A DNA stretch of 64,000 nucleotides from UBA2040 sp002384725. GTDB lineage: Bacteria; Bacteroidota; Bacteroidia; Flavobacteriales_D; Crocinitomicaceae. The stretch is from positions 151,638-215,637 of the forward strand of contig CAWUXE010000006.1 of the NCBI GenBank assembly GCA_963926475.1, given 5' to 3'. The notes beneath the pieces are model-generated. The model did no database searches, had not been told where the DNA came from, and saw only the letters and a list, made by a program, of their open reading frames with translations. The position numbers and the translations under genes were made by a program. Shown piece by piece: positions 24,605-34,192 of this stretch. Each line of letters starts with the position of its first letter. Positions within the stretch are counted from its first letter, which is position 1.

Positions 24605-26310
24605 TAATTCGTTATGTATCTTTTATCTTATCGCTATTCACCGCGTATTCCGCATTGGCTCAAAAACCACATGTAGAAATCATAGTTGAACAGTCTGAAG
24701 TAGAAGTTGGCAATCAATTTACGATTATTGTAAAGTCGAATTTGATGGGTGAACTAAAAATCAATCTACCCGACGAATTTGAACAAGGAGTAAATGTTTT
24801 CAGTCGGTCTGAACAAGACTTTGATGGAAATACTGGAGAAAGCACCAGGACCGTTTTCCACGGAAGATCTGGAAGTATACACACCGCAGGCACATTTACA
24901 ATTGGTCCAGCATTTATTCGCCATGGAAACAAGGTGTACAAATCAAATAAAGTTAGAATTAAAGTGGTGACAGAGGAGAGTAATGCTGCCTCTACCCTTG
25001 ATGAAAATATTTTTCGAAAACCAGCAACAGGTGCGATAGAAGTTGAAAAGCAAAAAATTTATTGTGGTGAAGCTATTGTGCTTCAACCCGTGATTTACTC
25101 AAAATTTATCCCAAATGGGTTTGTGGATTATGAAAGATGTACCTTCTCCACTCCGGTTGATCAGCATTTTCTTGTTAAACCAGATGAAGTAACACCAACT
25201 CAGATCAATGCAAACGGTCACAAATGCTATAAATTAGAATTCAATAGGCAAGTGGTATTCGTGAATAGCCCAGGGGAAATTTTTATTAAGCCTTTTCAAA
25301 TGACTTTGAAATCAGGTTTTGAAGGATATTCCGTTCGCGCCAAACGCGCGCATTTCAAAGTTGTTCCTTTGCCAGGTGGTGCTCCAAAGTCCTTTTTAGG
25401 AGGCGTAGGAACCTTTAAAATAAACCATGAAATTGATAAATTAGAAGCGAAGCAAGGAGATATTGTGACGCTTACGATTGTCATCTCAGGACAAGGAAAC
25501 TTGCACGATATCAGCAAACCGAAAATCGACTTTGGAAAGAATTTCAACTTGTATGGAGATCCCGAAATTGTAGAAAATTTGAAATTCACTACCAAGGGAG
25601 CCCAAGGTGAAATTCGAATCATTTATCATTTACAAGCTATCACTGACGGATTTTCTAAATTTCCCAATTTGATGATGAGTTATTTCGATCCTAAACAGGA
25701 AAAATACTGCACAATTACCTCTCAACCGGCTCAAATTGTTGTAGAAAGTAATCCGTCTTTCGTTCTTAAAAACGATACCACTGCCTCTTCCAAAGAAATG
25801 TCGGTGACTCATTTTAACGATAAAAATTCAGTTTCAAAAAGCATTTTTACGAGTTCAACAGCCAAATGGGTAGGCTTCTCTGCTCCTGTTTGTGCAGCAT
25901 TTTTGTTCCTTTTGTTTAGACGAAAACAAGGAGAAGAAGAAGAAGAAGAAGAACCTCAGGCAATCCAAGTTTTTGAACAGAAAGTGACTCAATTTAACAC
26001 TGGAGAATTTCTGTCCGTTCTCCAAGCACATGCAAACAATAGAAATGTTTTGCCTTTTTTCACCCAATTATCGAAAGACTTGCAAGTCGCCACATCTATT
26101 GCTGCAAAAGGTGACGGAAATTGGGTGCTCTCTACCGACGAGAAAAAGCAGTTTTTCGAAGATGAAAATTTCTCTGAAGAATTTAAATCTATGTTTTTTG
26201 ATTTACAACAAAAATGTGAATTGTGTCGCTATGGTGGCCAAAAACAAGAGGATGATTTGTCGGTTTATTTGACCAATGCGGAGACCATTTTGAAAACTTT
26301 AGAAAAATAA
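24598..26310 (+). CDS. batD: BatD, oxygen-tolerance membrane protein
   Basis: A 570-aa protein of the BatD family: signal peptide, a long periplasmic beta-rich part (about 20-410), one membrane helix (VGFSAPVCAAFLFLLF) followed by an acidic run of seven glutamates, and a cytoplasmic helical tail. It is the last gene of the moxR-bat operon. The acidic run after the helix is typical of a stop-transfer region with positive-then-negative charge. Confidence 0.85.
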   Translation: MVIIRYVSFILSLFTAYSALAQKPHVEIIVEQSEVEVGNQFTIIVKSNLMGELKINLPDEFEQGVNVFSRSEQDFDGNTGESTRTVFHGRSGSIHTAGTFTIGPAFIRHGNKVYKSNKVRIKVVTEESNAASTLDENIFRKPATGAIEVEKQKIYCGEAIVLQPVIYSKFIPNGFVDYERCTFSTPVDQHFLVKPDEVTPTQINANGHKCYKLEFNRQVVFVNSPGEIFIKPFQMTLKSGFEGYSVRAKRAHFKVVPLPGGAPKSFLGGVGTFKINHEIDKLEAKQGDIVTLTIVISGQGNLHDISKPKIDFGKNFNLYGDPEIVENLKFTTKGAQGEIRIIYHLQAITDGFSKFPNLMMSYFDPKQEKYCTITSQPAQIVVESNPSFVLKNDTTASSKEMSVTHFNDKNSVSKSIFTSSTAKWVGFSAPVCAAFLFLLFRRKQGEEEEEEEPQAIQVFEQKVTQFNTGEFLSVLQAHANNRNVLPFFTQLSKDLQVATSIAAKGDGNWVLSTDEKKQFFEDENFSEEFKSMFFDLQQKCELCRYGGQKQEDDLSVYLTNAETILKTLEK

Positions 26311-26370
26311 CCGAGTTTCCTTCTCGACCTTTGTCCTCCTCGTCGGATAAACGCATAACCTTTGCGTGCT

Positions 26371-26402
26371 TTGCGCGAAACCACCCAAATTGCTTACTTT
26401 TG
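26371..26402 (+). promoter_or_regulatory. rlmN promoter (-33 TTG and -7 TACTTTTG)
   Basis: TTG at 26371-26373 and TACTTTTG at 26395-26402 are separated by 21 nt. The element ends 5 nt before the rlmN ATG, which implies a leaderless transcript. Confidence 0.55.
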
Positions 26403-26407
26403 TCCTC

Positions 26408-27481
26408 ATGTCCAATACCAAGAAAAATATTCGTGAATTTTCTATTGATGAAATCAAAGAATACTTGACTTCCATCGGTGAAAAACCCTTTCGCGCAAAA
26501 CAGATTTTCGAATGGTTGTGGAAGAAAAACGCACATACTTTCGATGAAATGTCGAACCTCAGTTTAGGTTTGAGAGAGAAATTAGAAGAAGCCTTTTTAA
26601 TCGATCACATCGTTTTGGACGATCAACAAATTTCCGGCGATAAAACCATCAAGTGTGCGTTTAAAGTAAATGAAACCCAAGTCATCGAAGGAGTGCTAAT
26701 TCCGACAAAATCGAGAATGACAGCGTGTATTTCCTCACAAGTGGGTTGCAGTTTGGCTTGTGCTTTTTGTGCAACGGGACGCTTAAAAATGATGCGTAAT
26801 TTGACAGCAGGTGAAATCGTAGACCAAGTTGTGTATTTGAACAATCAAGCGGAAAAACATTACGGTCAACATTTGTCGAATATCGTTTACATGGGAATGG
26901 GTGAACCGCTTTTGAATTACAAAAACATGCTCCGTTCAACAGAGATTTTGACATCTGAAGACGGATTGGGAATTTCACCAAAACGAATTACTGTTTCAAC
27001 CGCTGGAATTGCGAAACTCATCAAGAAATTGGGCGATGATAATGTACGGTTCAACTTGGCTTTGTCTCTGCATGCTGCAAATGATGAAAAGCGCAACAAA
27101 ATCATGGAGATCAATGAAACCAACGATATTGAAGCTTTGCGCGAAGCCTTAGTTTATTTCTATGAGAAAACAGGTAGCCGCATCACTTTTGAATACATCA
27201 TTTTCAAAGATTTCAACGACGAAATTCAAGATGCACGCGAATTGGCCGAATTTGCCAAATGCGTTCCGTGTAAAATAAATATCATTGAATACAATCCTAT
27301 CGACGATGGTGTTTTGCAACAAGCCGACCCACAAAAAGTAGATGCTTTTGCTCAGTTTTTGGAAGACAGAAATCTGATTGTAAATGTGCGCAGAAGTCGT
27401 GGCAAAGACATTGATGCAGCTTGCGGTCAATTAGCGAATAAGAACAATGCAATATTGAAGGAGGAAAGAATTTTGAAGTAA
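26408..27481 (+). CDS. rlmN: 23S rRNA/tRNA adenine-C2 methyltransferase
   Basis: A 357-aa radical-SAM methyltransferase acting on A2503 of 23S rRNA and A37 of some tRNAs. The 4Fe-4S cluster motif C-x3-C-x2-C is at Cys114, Cys118 and Cys121 (GCSLACAFC). The C-terminal catalytic cysteine is present in DAACGQL. GMGEPLLNY is the GGE-like SAM motif. I chose the ATG at 26408 because the family N-terminus and the promoter fit it; an upstream in-frame start would lie in the promoter. Confidence 0.93.
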   Translation: MSNTKKNIREFSIDEIKEYLTSIGEKPFRAKQIFEWLWKKNAHTFDEMSNLSLGLREKLEEAFLIDHIVLDDQQISGDKTIKCAFKVNETQVIEGVLIPTKSRMTACISSQVGCSLACAFCATGRLKMMRNLTAGEIVDQVVYLNNQAEKHYGQHLSNIVYMGMGEPLLNYKNMLRSTEILTSEDGLGISPKRITVSTAGIAKLIKKLGDDNVRFNLALSLHAANDEKRNKIMEINETNDIEALREALVYFYEKTGSRITFEYIIFKDFNDEIQDARELAEFAKCVPCKINIIEYNPIDDGVLQQADPQKVDAFAQFLEDRNLIVNVRRSRGKDIDAACGQLANKNNAILKEERILK

Positions 27482-27519
27482 TGTTCAGTATCGCACGAAA
27501 GTTCTCTTTTGGAGAATGA

Positions 27520-27666
27520 ATTTTAAAGTTTGTAAAAAATATAAATCCTATTTTGACGCTGAAAACTCACAAAGACTTTGGAGCAATTGACTCAAACAAG
27601 GATGGCTTTATTTCGAAAAATGAATTCGACACAAAGCGCCACGTCCAGAAGGGAAGGGAGAAATAA
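27520..27666 (+). pseudogene. EF-hand protein remnant
   Basis: A 48-codon open stretch without ATG ends in TAA at 27664. It contains a perfect calcium-binding EF-hand loop, DSNKDGFISKNE, preceded by helix-like KTHKDFGAI and followed by FDTKRHVQKGREK. A short alternative frame with an ATG at 27516 enters the same region one frame away. This looks like the C-terminal end of a decayed gene rather than a functional gene, although a TTG start at 27553 is possible. Confidence 0.4.
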
Positions 27667-27728
27667 TCTGTGGCTAGGATCAGAGAAACCAGAGTAGAGA
27701 GCTGAGCCAGTCGATTCTGTTCTATGTT

Positions 27729-28997
27729 CTAATAAAGAAGATACTTCGCCCGAATTTTTTTAAAAGCATCCAGATCCGCTTTCCACTTTTGACGAATCTC
27801 TTTTTCGTTCATTCCGCTTTGAATCTGTTTCAACAAGGTCGTATTTCCGGCCAATTTATTGAAAAATGATTCGTTAGTGATAAATTCCGCGTTGTCCTTG
27901 AGGAGTTTTTGTGCTTCGATGAGATAAGATAGATCCAGTCTGCTGGCCTTCATTCCGCCAGCTTCATGCAGGTTATAACCATTGCACAATTTATTCTCCA
28001 ACAAAGGGTGCTTCGCTCCTTCCGAAGATTTTGGTGTGAAACTAAAATCGGTTTTCGGGAAATTTGGATGTCCATAAATTTCAAACGGTGTTTCTGTACC
28101 TCGACCCACACTCACGCTTGTTCCTTCGAAAAAGCACAAACCTGGGTACAATTGAATGGACTCATCCGTTCTTAGATTTGGAGAGGGCGCAACAGGCAAT
28201 GAATAATTCATATTGTGCCAATAACCACTCATTGAAATAACCGTCAAATCACATTTCAAATTGTTTGGCAACCAACCTTCTCCGTTGATCATTTGTCCGT
28301 ACTCGCCAATCGTCATTCCGTATACCACTGGCACAGGATGCATTCCAACAAATGAAGTTTGACTTTTTTCCAACACGGGTCCATCGATATAATGTGCATT
28401 TGGATTTGGTCGATCTAACACAATTAGCGGGATTTTTGCTTCAGCACACGCCTCCATAACATAATGAAGCGTAGAAATATAAGTGTAAAATCGTACGCCA
28501 ACATCTTGAATATCGAATACCATGGCATCCAATCCACTCATCATTTCTTTCGAAGGTTTTTTTGTGTTTCCGTATAAGGACATAATGGACAATCCTGTTT
28601 TTGCGTCTATGGTTGCTGAAACATGTTCTCCTGCATCTGCTTTACCCCGGAATCCATGCTCTGGAGCGAAAACTTTGGTCACCTTTACATCCATTCCCAA
28701 CAAAGTATCGACCAAATGCACGTCGCCTATCATTCCAGTTTGGTTGGAAACCACGCCTACTCGTTTGTTCAGCAATGCTTCGCGATACAATTCGGTGCGT
28801 TGGATCCCAAGTGACAAAGGCATCATTTTGTCTTTCGCTTCTGGGATATCCTTTTGAACTAATTCTATATTCTCAATCTCCGAATTTTCATGAATCTGCG
28901 CACATTGAATCAAGGTAATCGCCAAAATTCCTTCCAGACAAAAAAACAAGGCAGATCTATGTAAACGAAGGAAGTAAAGTGTGATATTTTTCATCAT
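27729..28997 (-). CDS. DUF1343 protein, NamZ-like exo-beta-N-acetylmuramidase
   Basis: A 422-aa exported protein of the DUF1343 family, whose characterised member NamZ releases terminal MurNAc from peptidoglycan fragments (glycoside hydrolase family 171). Family landmarks: RVGVVSNQTG, VFAPEHGFRG, the FDIQDVGVRFYTYIST core, and LDRPNPN. The N-terminus is a signal peptide with a probable lipobox ending LIQC, so it is likely membrane-anchored. A role in muropeptide recycling is expected. A TACCTTCG sequence at 29027-29020 on the minus strand is one base off the promoter consensus. Confidence 0.82.
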   Translation of the reverse strand: MMKNITLYFLRLHRSALFFCLEGILAITLIQCAQIHENSEIENIELVQKDIPEAKDKMMPLSLGIQRTELYREALLNKRVGVVSNQTGMIGDVHLVDTLLGMDVKVTKVFAPEHGFRGKADAGEHVSATIDAKTGLSIMSLYGNTKKPSKEMMSGLDAMVFDIQDVGVRFYTYISTLHYVMEACAEAKIPLIVLDRPNPNAHYIDGPVLEKSQTSFVGMHPVPVVYGMTIGEYGQMINGEGWLPNNLKCDLTVISMSGYWHNMNYSLPVAPSPNLRTDESIQLYPGLCFFEGTSVSVGRGTETPFEIYGHPNFPKTDFSFTPKSSEGAKHPLLENKLCNGYNLHEAGGMKASRLDLSYLIEAQKLLKDNAEFITNESFFNKLAGNTTLLKQIQSGMNEKEIRQKWKADLDAFKKIRAKYLLY

Positions 28998-29378
28998 TTG
29001 ATGGGTGTCGTATATTTTCCGAAGGTAGAAATTAATTTGCCCTTCGTTTTGGGTTGTGCAAATTCTATTCCACGTTTTATTGTGGATGAAGGGAGGTGAT
29101 TTTTCAACATTACGAAATTAAGTAATGAAGAAAAGTGGGGTGCCCGAAGAATTAGAATCAACTTTTTTTACCAATAACATCACAAAGAGTAAAATCCCTT
29201 TGGTCAATAAACACTTCGCGAGACTACCATAAAAGACCTTCTTTGTTTTTTCATCTCTTAATTTCTTAATGTTAAAGGCTCACGTAGTTCGTTAAATAAT
29301 TCCTAAAACCCCTCGTTTCACTCTTTTTGGAACAGTTATTGAATTTCACTCCATTATTAACCAATAAAATTAAGAGCC
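28998..29378. other. Intergenic region between divergent genes
   Basis: No coding signal is visible on either strand. The region holds the upstream sequence of the DUF1343 gene and of the DUF4476 gene, and a small inverted repeat, CATTAC (29108-29113) with GTAATG (29122-29127), of unknown meaning. Confidence 0.5.
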
Positions 29379-30059
29379 ATGAGAAAAATGATACCCATTT
29401 TAGTTGCAATGTTCGTCTTTATGACGAGTCAAGCAGGAGAACTTTATGTAAAGATCAATTCTACGCCAGGTTCTTATTACGCCACTTTCGAAAATCAAGC
29501 GGTTTACAACAACTCTGGAATATTTCGATTTTTCGAATTGATAGGAGACCACAGCAATCTACTTGTTAGACATCAAGTTTCGCAACAGGTAATGGCAAAT
29601 GTTCACATCAGTGAGCCATATAACCAAAGAGTGATAGGAGAAATTAACACGTTTGGTCAATTTATATTGATCGAATCACAACCCTTGAATTACATCAGCT
29701 GGTACGCTCAACAAAACCCATTTGTCGTTCAAAATCACCCAGGGATTTGTCCACCAATGACGCATCCAATTGGGATGATGAGTTACCAACAATTGAGTGA
29801 AGCTGATTACCAAGCATTTTTAGAGCATGTTGAAGATGAAGTTTTTGATAGTGGTAAACTTGCCACAGCGCAAAATTTCGTGAAAAAGACACGAATGTCT
29901 GCTGAACAAATCAAGGGAATAGCCGATGTATTTACCTTCGATGAAAGCCGTTTGAAATGGGCGAAATTTGCCTACGATTACTGTTACAATCCGGCAAACT
30001 ACTACAAATTGGATGACGCATTTACCTTCTCGTCAAACAGAGATGCCTTGAAAGCATAA
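29379..30059 (+). CDS. Secreted DUF4476-domain protein
   Basis: A 226-aa exported protein with a signal peptide (MRKMIPILVAMFVF, cleaved near SQAGE). The N-terminal part is beta-rich; the C-terminal ~90 residues are a helical DUF4476 domain (LSEADYQAFLEHV, ATAQNFVKKTRMSAEQIK, FTFDESRLKWAKFAYDYC). The domain is common in Bacteroidetes and has no assigned role. It stands alone and is closed by a clear terminator. Confidence 0.75.
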   Translation: MRKMIPILVAMFVFMTSQAGELYVKINSTPGSYYATFENQAVYNNSGIFRFFELIGDHSNLLVRHQVSQQVMANVHISEPYNQRVIGEINTFGQFILIESQPLNYISWYAQQNPFVVQNHPGICPPMTHPIGMMSYQQLSEADYQAFLEHVEDEVFDSGKLATAQNFVKKTRMSAEQIKGIADVFTFDESRLKWAKFAYDYCYNPANYYKLDDAFTFSSNRDALKA

Positions 30060-30088
30060 ATTGCCAAAAAATAAAACTGAATTTTTAC

Positions 30089-30144
30089 AAAACCGTCCAT
30101 TCTGAAACTCGAGTGCCTTCGACAGATGAAATGGACGGTTTTTT
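30089..30144 (+). terminator. Intrinsic terminator after the DUF4476 gene
   Basis: AAAACCGTCCATT at 30089-30101 pairs perfectly with AATGGACGGTTTT at 30130-30142 across a 28-nt loop, and the stem runs into Ts. Confidence 0.75.
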
Positions 30145-30197
30145 ATGCCTTTTTTCGACAAAACTTCGCCCCATACAAATAGTAAGTCCAAGTAGAA

Positions 30198-31928
30198 ATG
30201 GTATCTTCGTCCATTAAACGAAACAGTAGTTTGGCGCACGAATATTTCATTGCGAAAAAAATATTTCTGAAGAAAACGGAAGGCAAAAAAGTCTCTCGTC
30301 CCATCGTGCGCATAAGCATGATTAGTATTGCCTTGGCTATTATCGTGAATCTTTTAACCATCGCCGTTGTAATCGGTTTTCAAAAAGAAGTACGTGAGAA
30401 AATAACGGGGTTCTCCTCTCATTCCTACATCATGATCAATGGCGAAGGAAGTATTTATGAAAGCGAACCCATACGAAAGGATCAGGCTTTATACGAAAGT
30501 TTGAAATCCAACCAGAACATTGATTTCATTCACCCTGTTGCGTTCAAACCTGTTCTTCTTCAATCGGAAAAAAGAAAAGGAACCATAAAAACGGCTGCTG
30601 GAAAAGATTCTTCCGTTGTCCGTCAAGATGTGCAAGGAGCAGTGCTAAAAGGTGTCGATTCGACTTTTAATTGGCACTTTTTCAAAGAATATCTCATCAA
30701 AGGAAGATTACCTAAAGTAAACACAGAACAGATTTCAAATGAAATACTCATCTCCCAAAAATTAGCGACCGATTTAGATTTTATAATTGGCGATTCGGTT
30801 CGGTCTTATTTCGCGAAGAATACACCCGTCATGCGTTATTTTACCGTTGCCGGTATTTACCATACTGGACTTGCCGAATTCGACAAAAAAATGGTCATGG
30901 GTGACCTTCGCCAAGTGCAATTGCTCAACGATTGGGGAATTCAAGCCAGTATTGATGTTCTCGACACCTTAAGCGATGGTTACGTGGTTATTAAAGCCAA
31001 TGTGCAAGGCGGAAATGGTGTGTACGACTATGACTGGGGGAAAGGGTATGGCTCCGTTCAAGGGATAAAAATTTGTCCGAGTTTTGATACTACTTTTCGG
31101 TTGATTGTGCGAGATTACGTGCCAATCGGGAGTCACCAGACTACACAAAAAAATGAACCCGACACAGCTTACATCTCCATAAAAGTTAAAGGCGACGGCC
31201 GAACAGCTTGCACTTTTCCATTGGATGATTTTGGGAATTTGAAGCGAAACTTTTCTGACAAATCTGGACTCCACTTCAGTTTAAAAACCGCCGAAAAAGA
31301 AGTGTTTTTCAAATCGAAACCAGGGAAAGGTTCAGCGGATAAATACATCGGAGGCTTCGAAATCAACTTTAAGGATTGGGAGAAAATCGATGCAAATGTT
31401 GTGGAATTACAGGAGGAATTGATTTTCAAAAATACTGAACACGGTGAATTGGTTCAAGTAACGAGTATCAAAGAAAATCAAGAAGAAATATTCCTTTGGC
31501 TCGACTTTTTAGATATCAATGTGATTATTATTCTTGTGCTGATGGTGTTGATTGGAATTATCAATGTAGGTGCCGCACTTTTAGTCATGATTTTAGTGAA
31601 AACACAATTCATAGGCATGATGAAAGCCATGGGAAGTGTGAATTGGCAGATAAGAAAGATCTTTTTGTATCAAGCTTTTTTCATTATCGGAAAGGGAATT
31701 ATTTGGGGCAATGCTATTGGGATTGGAATCTGTTTTCTGCAGGCTAAATTCGGTATTCTTAGCCTCAATCCAGAGGTTTATTATTTGGATAAGGTGCCCA
31801 TCGATATTACTTGGTGGCACGTTTTATTACTCAATATTGTGACATTAATTATTTGTCTTGTTGCAATGATTGGTCCGAGTGCTTTGATTAGTCGAGTGAA
31901 TCCTACGAAGGCGATTAAGTTTCAATAA
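30198..31928 (+). CDS. ABC transporter permease, FtsX/LolE-like
   Basis: A 576-aa permease of the FtsX/MacB superfamily, with one membrane helix near residues 45-65 (ISIALAIIVNLLTIAVVI), a long periplasmic domain, and three helices in the last ~150 residues. This layout and the N-terminal YFIAKKIF match the LolC/E-type lipoprotein-releasing permeases and their Bacteroidetes relatives. The periplasmic domain is longer than in E. coli LolC. No ATPase gene is adjacent, so the partner ATPase must be elsewhere. Export of lipoproteins is likely but not certain. Confidence 0.78.
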   Translation: MVSSSIKRNSSLAHEYFIAKKIFLKKTEGKKVSRPIVRISMISIALAIIVNLLTIAVVIGFQKEVREKITGFSSHSYIMINGEGSIYESEPIRKDQALYESLKSNQNIDFIHPVAFKPVLLQSEKRKGTIKTAAGKDSSVVRQDVQGAVLKGVDSTFNWHFFKEYLIKGRLPKVNTEQISNEILISQKLATDLDFIIGDSVRSYFAKNTPVMRYFTVAGIYHTGLAEFDKKMVMGDLRQVQLLNDWGIQASIDVLDTLSDGYVVIKANVQGGNGVYDYDWGKGYGSVQGIKICPSFDTTFRLIVRDYVPIGSHQTTQKNEPDTAYISIKVKGDGRTACTFPLDDFGNLKRNFSDKSGLHFSLKTAEKEVFFKSKPGKGSADKYIGGFEINFKDWEKIDANVVELQEELIFKNTEHGELVQVTSIKENQEEIFLWLDFLDINVIIILVLMVLIGIINVGAALLVMILVKTQFIGMMKAMGSVNWQIRKIFLYQAFFIIGKGIIWGNAIGIGICFLQAKFGILSLNPEVYYLDKVPIDITWWHVLLLNIVTLIICLVAMIGPSALISRVNPTKAIKFQ

Positions 31929-31950
31929 GGGGTTGGATTGGCTAAATGGC

Positions 31951-31996
31951 CATAAATAAAAAAGCCGCTCCAGATTATCTCCGAAGCGACTGTTTT
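31951..31996 (+). terminator. Weak terminator-like hairpin after the permease gene
   Basis: AAAAAGCCGCTCC and GAAGCGACTGTTTT can pair with several mismatches and the right arm ends in Ts. The position suits a terminator of the permease gene; the stem is imperfect. Confidence 0.3.
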
Positions 31997-32086
31997 GTAA
32001 ACCTAAAAACCCATTAAATCAAACAGAATTTGAATGATAGGAAGTTTGATACTATATAACCGTTTGAGAACATGTTTCAGTTGGCC

Positions 32087-32668
32087 TTATTCAATACAGT
32101 TGCACGGCGCATCGAATTTAATTTTTGTATTTGAAAGCCGTTCTTCCCATGTTTGCTGGAATTCACGCCCAAAGAGTATTCCTCGCGCATCGAATGTTTT
32201 AAGGTTCTTTAATAAGGCTAACTCCGAGGGAAAGGAGTCAATTTGGGTATTGAAGATGTCCAAATGCTCCAATTGCGTCAAATATTGAATACAAGTTGGC
32301 ATATTGGTGATGATATTGTTGCTCAACGAGATAGATTTCAAATTGGGCATGGAACAGATCACAATGGGGAAGATTTGCAAGCGGTTTTTGCTCAAGGTTA
32401 AAATTTCTAATTTTTGTAATTGATTCAGGTTTTGCGGAATTTTCGTTAGTTTGTTTTTGGTCAAATCCAATGCACGAAGATTGGGATAATTTAATATTTC
32501 TTCTGGAAAATCGGTGAGTTTCATCTTGATCATGCGAATGGCGAAAACCGAATCGGGATGATTTACACGCGCCTCTTCAATCGACATATAGTCGCGCTCC
32601 TTGATTTCTTGCGAAAAGCTAGAACTACTTATAAACAGAATTAAAATAAGAACGAACGGTCGTGTCAT
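32087..32668 (-). CDS. Secreted leucine-rich-repeat protein
   Basis: A 193-aa exported protein: signal peptide ending near SSFSQ, then about five leucine-rich repeats of ~23 residues (LRALDLTKNKLTKIP, LEILTLSKNRLQIFP, LKSISLSNNIITNMP, LEHLDIFNTQIDSFP), and a Cys-containing end (PCNC). LRR proteins of this kind usually mediate protein binding. Its first 44 nt overlap the 3' end of ribF in another frame, so it is probably co-transcribed with ribF. Confidence 0.8.
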   Translation of the reverse strand: MTRPFVLILILFISSSSFSQEIKERDYMSIEEARVNHPDSVFAIRMIKMKLTDFPEEILNYPNLRALDLTKNKLTKIPQNLNQLQKLEILTLSKNRLQIFPIVICSMPNLKSISLSNNIITNMPTCIQYLTQLEHLDIFNTQIDSFPSELALLKNLKTFDARGILFGREFQQTWEERLSNTKIKFDAPCNCIE

Positions 32669-33569
32669 CTTTTTTGATTTGTTGAATCAATTCTTCTTTG
32701 GAGTTAAAAGCAATTTCTTCTCTTACGAAGGTATAAAATCGAACGGTAAGTTCTGTTCCGTACAAGTCGCCCTGAAAGTCCATAAGATAAACTTCTAGCT
32801 GCAATTTTCGTTCCAAATCTATAGTAGGACGAGAACCGATGTTCATCATACCCTTATGCCTTTCACCCGATGCTAAAGTTACATCTACGGCATACACACC
32901 ATTTTTCGGAATGAGTTTATTGGGATTCTTTAAATCTAAATTGGCCGTAGGAAAACCTAGTTCGCGACCAATTTGTTCACCCTTGATAACTGTGCCGTTG
33001 ATTTCGAAATAATCAGACAAATAGTTTTTCGCTAGATCTACTTCTCCAGCATCGATTGCGCGTCGGATTTTTGTTGAACTTACATTCACATCGTTTATCT
33101 CTTGCGCCGAAATTTCGATGACGTCAAATCCATACGTATCAGATACCGAACGTAAAAAATCGAGACCTCCTTCCCTATTCTTACCAAAGTGATGATCGTA
33201 ACCAATCACGAGGGTTTTCACTCCAATTTTTTCGACTAAAATATCGCGAACAAATTCTTGTGCATTCAGTTGAGAAAACTCTTTACTAAACGGATAAATA
33301 ATCAGGTTTTGCAAGCCAAATTCTTGAAGTTTCTTCGTTTTTTCTGTTTGAGTCTGAAGTAATTTAAGCGAAGTATCGCTAGGATTCAAGACCAAACGAG
33401 GGTGTGGATGAAAAGTAAACAGCACTGATTCACCTCCGTACTTTTTGGCTTCTTGATTGAGGCGTTGAATGATTTTTTGGTGACCGACATGCACGCCATC
33501 GAAGGTTCCAATCGTAACAACTGGATAAGGAATGGAAAGTGATGCCTGTAAACCTTCAAAAATCTTCAC
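32625..33569 (-). CDS. ribF: Bifunctional riboflavin kinase / FAD synthetase
   Basis: A 314-aa RibF protein making FMN and FAD from riboflavin. The N-terminal FAD-synthetase domain shows VTIGTFDGVHVGHQKII and the VIGYDHHFGKNREG loop; the C-terminal flavokinase domain shows GRELGFPTANLDL and the NGVYAVDV stretch. The start is GTG at 33569-33567, giving a normal N-terminus (KIFEGLQ); no ATG fits. Its end overlaps the LRR gene. Confidence 0.94.
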   Translation of the reverse strand: MKIFEGLQASLSIPYPVVTIGTFDGVHVGHQKIIQRLNQEAKKYGGESVLFTFHPHPRLVLNPSDTSLKLLQTQTEKTKKLQEFGLQNLIIYPFSKEFSQLNAQEFVRDILVEKIGVKTLVIGYDHHFGKNREGGLDFLRSVSDTYGFDVIEISAQEINDVNVSSTKIRRAIDAGEVDLAKNYLSDYFEINGTVIKGEQIGRELGFPTANLDLKNPNKLIPKNGVYAVDVTLASGERHKGMMNIGSRPTIDLERKLQLEVYLMDFQGDLYGTELTVRFYTFVREEIAFNSKEELIQQIKKDDTTVRSYFNSVYK

Positions 33570-33609
33570 GCGATAATTTTCGGCAAAGTTAATGAATCAA
33601 TCGAGTAGT

Positions 33610-33852
33610 TTATTCACCCGCCAAACAATCTGCCATTTTCAAAGCAAGGATTTCTTGTTGTTCAGGCAAATACTCGTATTTATTCTTCAAAGTTTGCAAC
33701 AACTTGGCACATTCTCCTGGTTTGCCTTCTCCAGCATATTCTCGTTCCTTGCAATCACAATAAGACTTCGCATCAGTATTTACCTCTTTGTATTCGCAAG
33801 AGAATAGGAATAAGGCGGTGGTTAAAACTGAGTATTTCAAAAAGTCATTCAT
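33610..33852 (-). CDS. Small lipoprotein, function unknown
   Basis: An 80-aa predicted lipoprotein with lipobox LFSC at residues 16-19. The mature part contains four further cysteines in a regular pattern (YCDC, GECAK, ADCLAGE). No family recognised. It lies 40 nt upstream of ribF on the same strand. Confidence 0.6.
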   Translation of the reverse strand: MNDFLKYSVLTTALFLFSCEYKEVNTDAKSYCDCKEREYAGEGKPGECAKLLQTLKNKYEYLPEQQEILALKMADCLAGE

Positions 33853-34192
33853 AACAAGCTTATTTGTAAAAGTTAGATTTCAATTGCCTTCATAACCTAA
33901 AAACAGTTAAAAGTATCAAAAATGAGGTGAGAAATCTGACTTTTCTTTACATTTAGTAGAATCTTAATTCGATTTGTAAAACTATAGTCGTTTCGAACGA
34001 AATAAAACGGACCGTCTCGTTAAGGATAACCCCAGATGAAACGGGTTTTTTTGGTCCAATTTGCCAACAATTCTAAAAATGAAATGTTATTCTATCGATA
34101 TCTCCTTGTTATATACCCTAAAAGTGGTATTTTTGCAAAGAAATAAGTCTTTATTTAGATTTAATATAAATAAGGAATAAGCATTTCGAAAT
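33853..34192. other. Intergenic region upstream of the suf genes
   Basis: No coding frame is apparent. The right end holds the sufA promoter. Around 34009-34060, GGACC and GGTCC flank a stretch with a short stem (AACCC/GGGTT) and a T-run, which could be a structured leader or small RNA, but the support is weak. Confidence 0.4.
34106..34135 (+). promoter_or_regulatory. suf operon promoter (-33 TTG, -7 TATTTTTG)
   Basis: TTG at 34106-34108 and TATTTTTG at 34128-34135 are separated by 19 nt, the expected Bacteroidetes spacing. The sufA ATG is 57 nt downstream, leaving room for a leader. Confidence 0.6.

Noticed and set aside
29108..29127. Small inverted repeat CATTAC/GTAATG
   Set aside because: Short arms, A/T-rich context and no relation to a promoter; likely chance.
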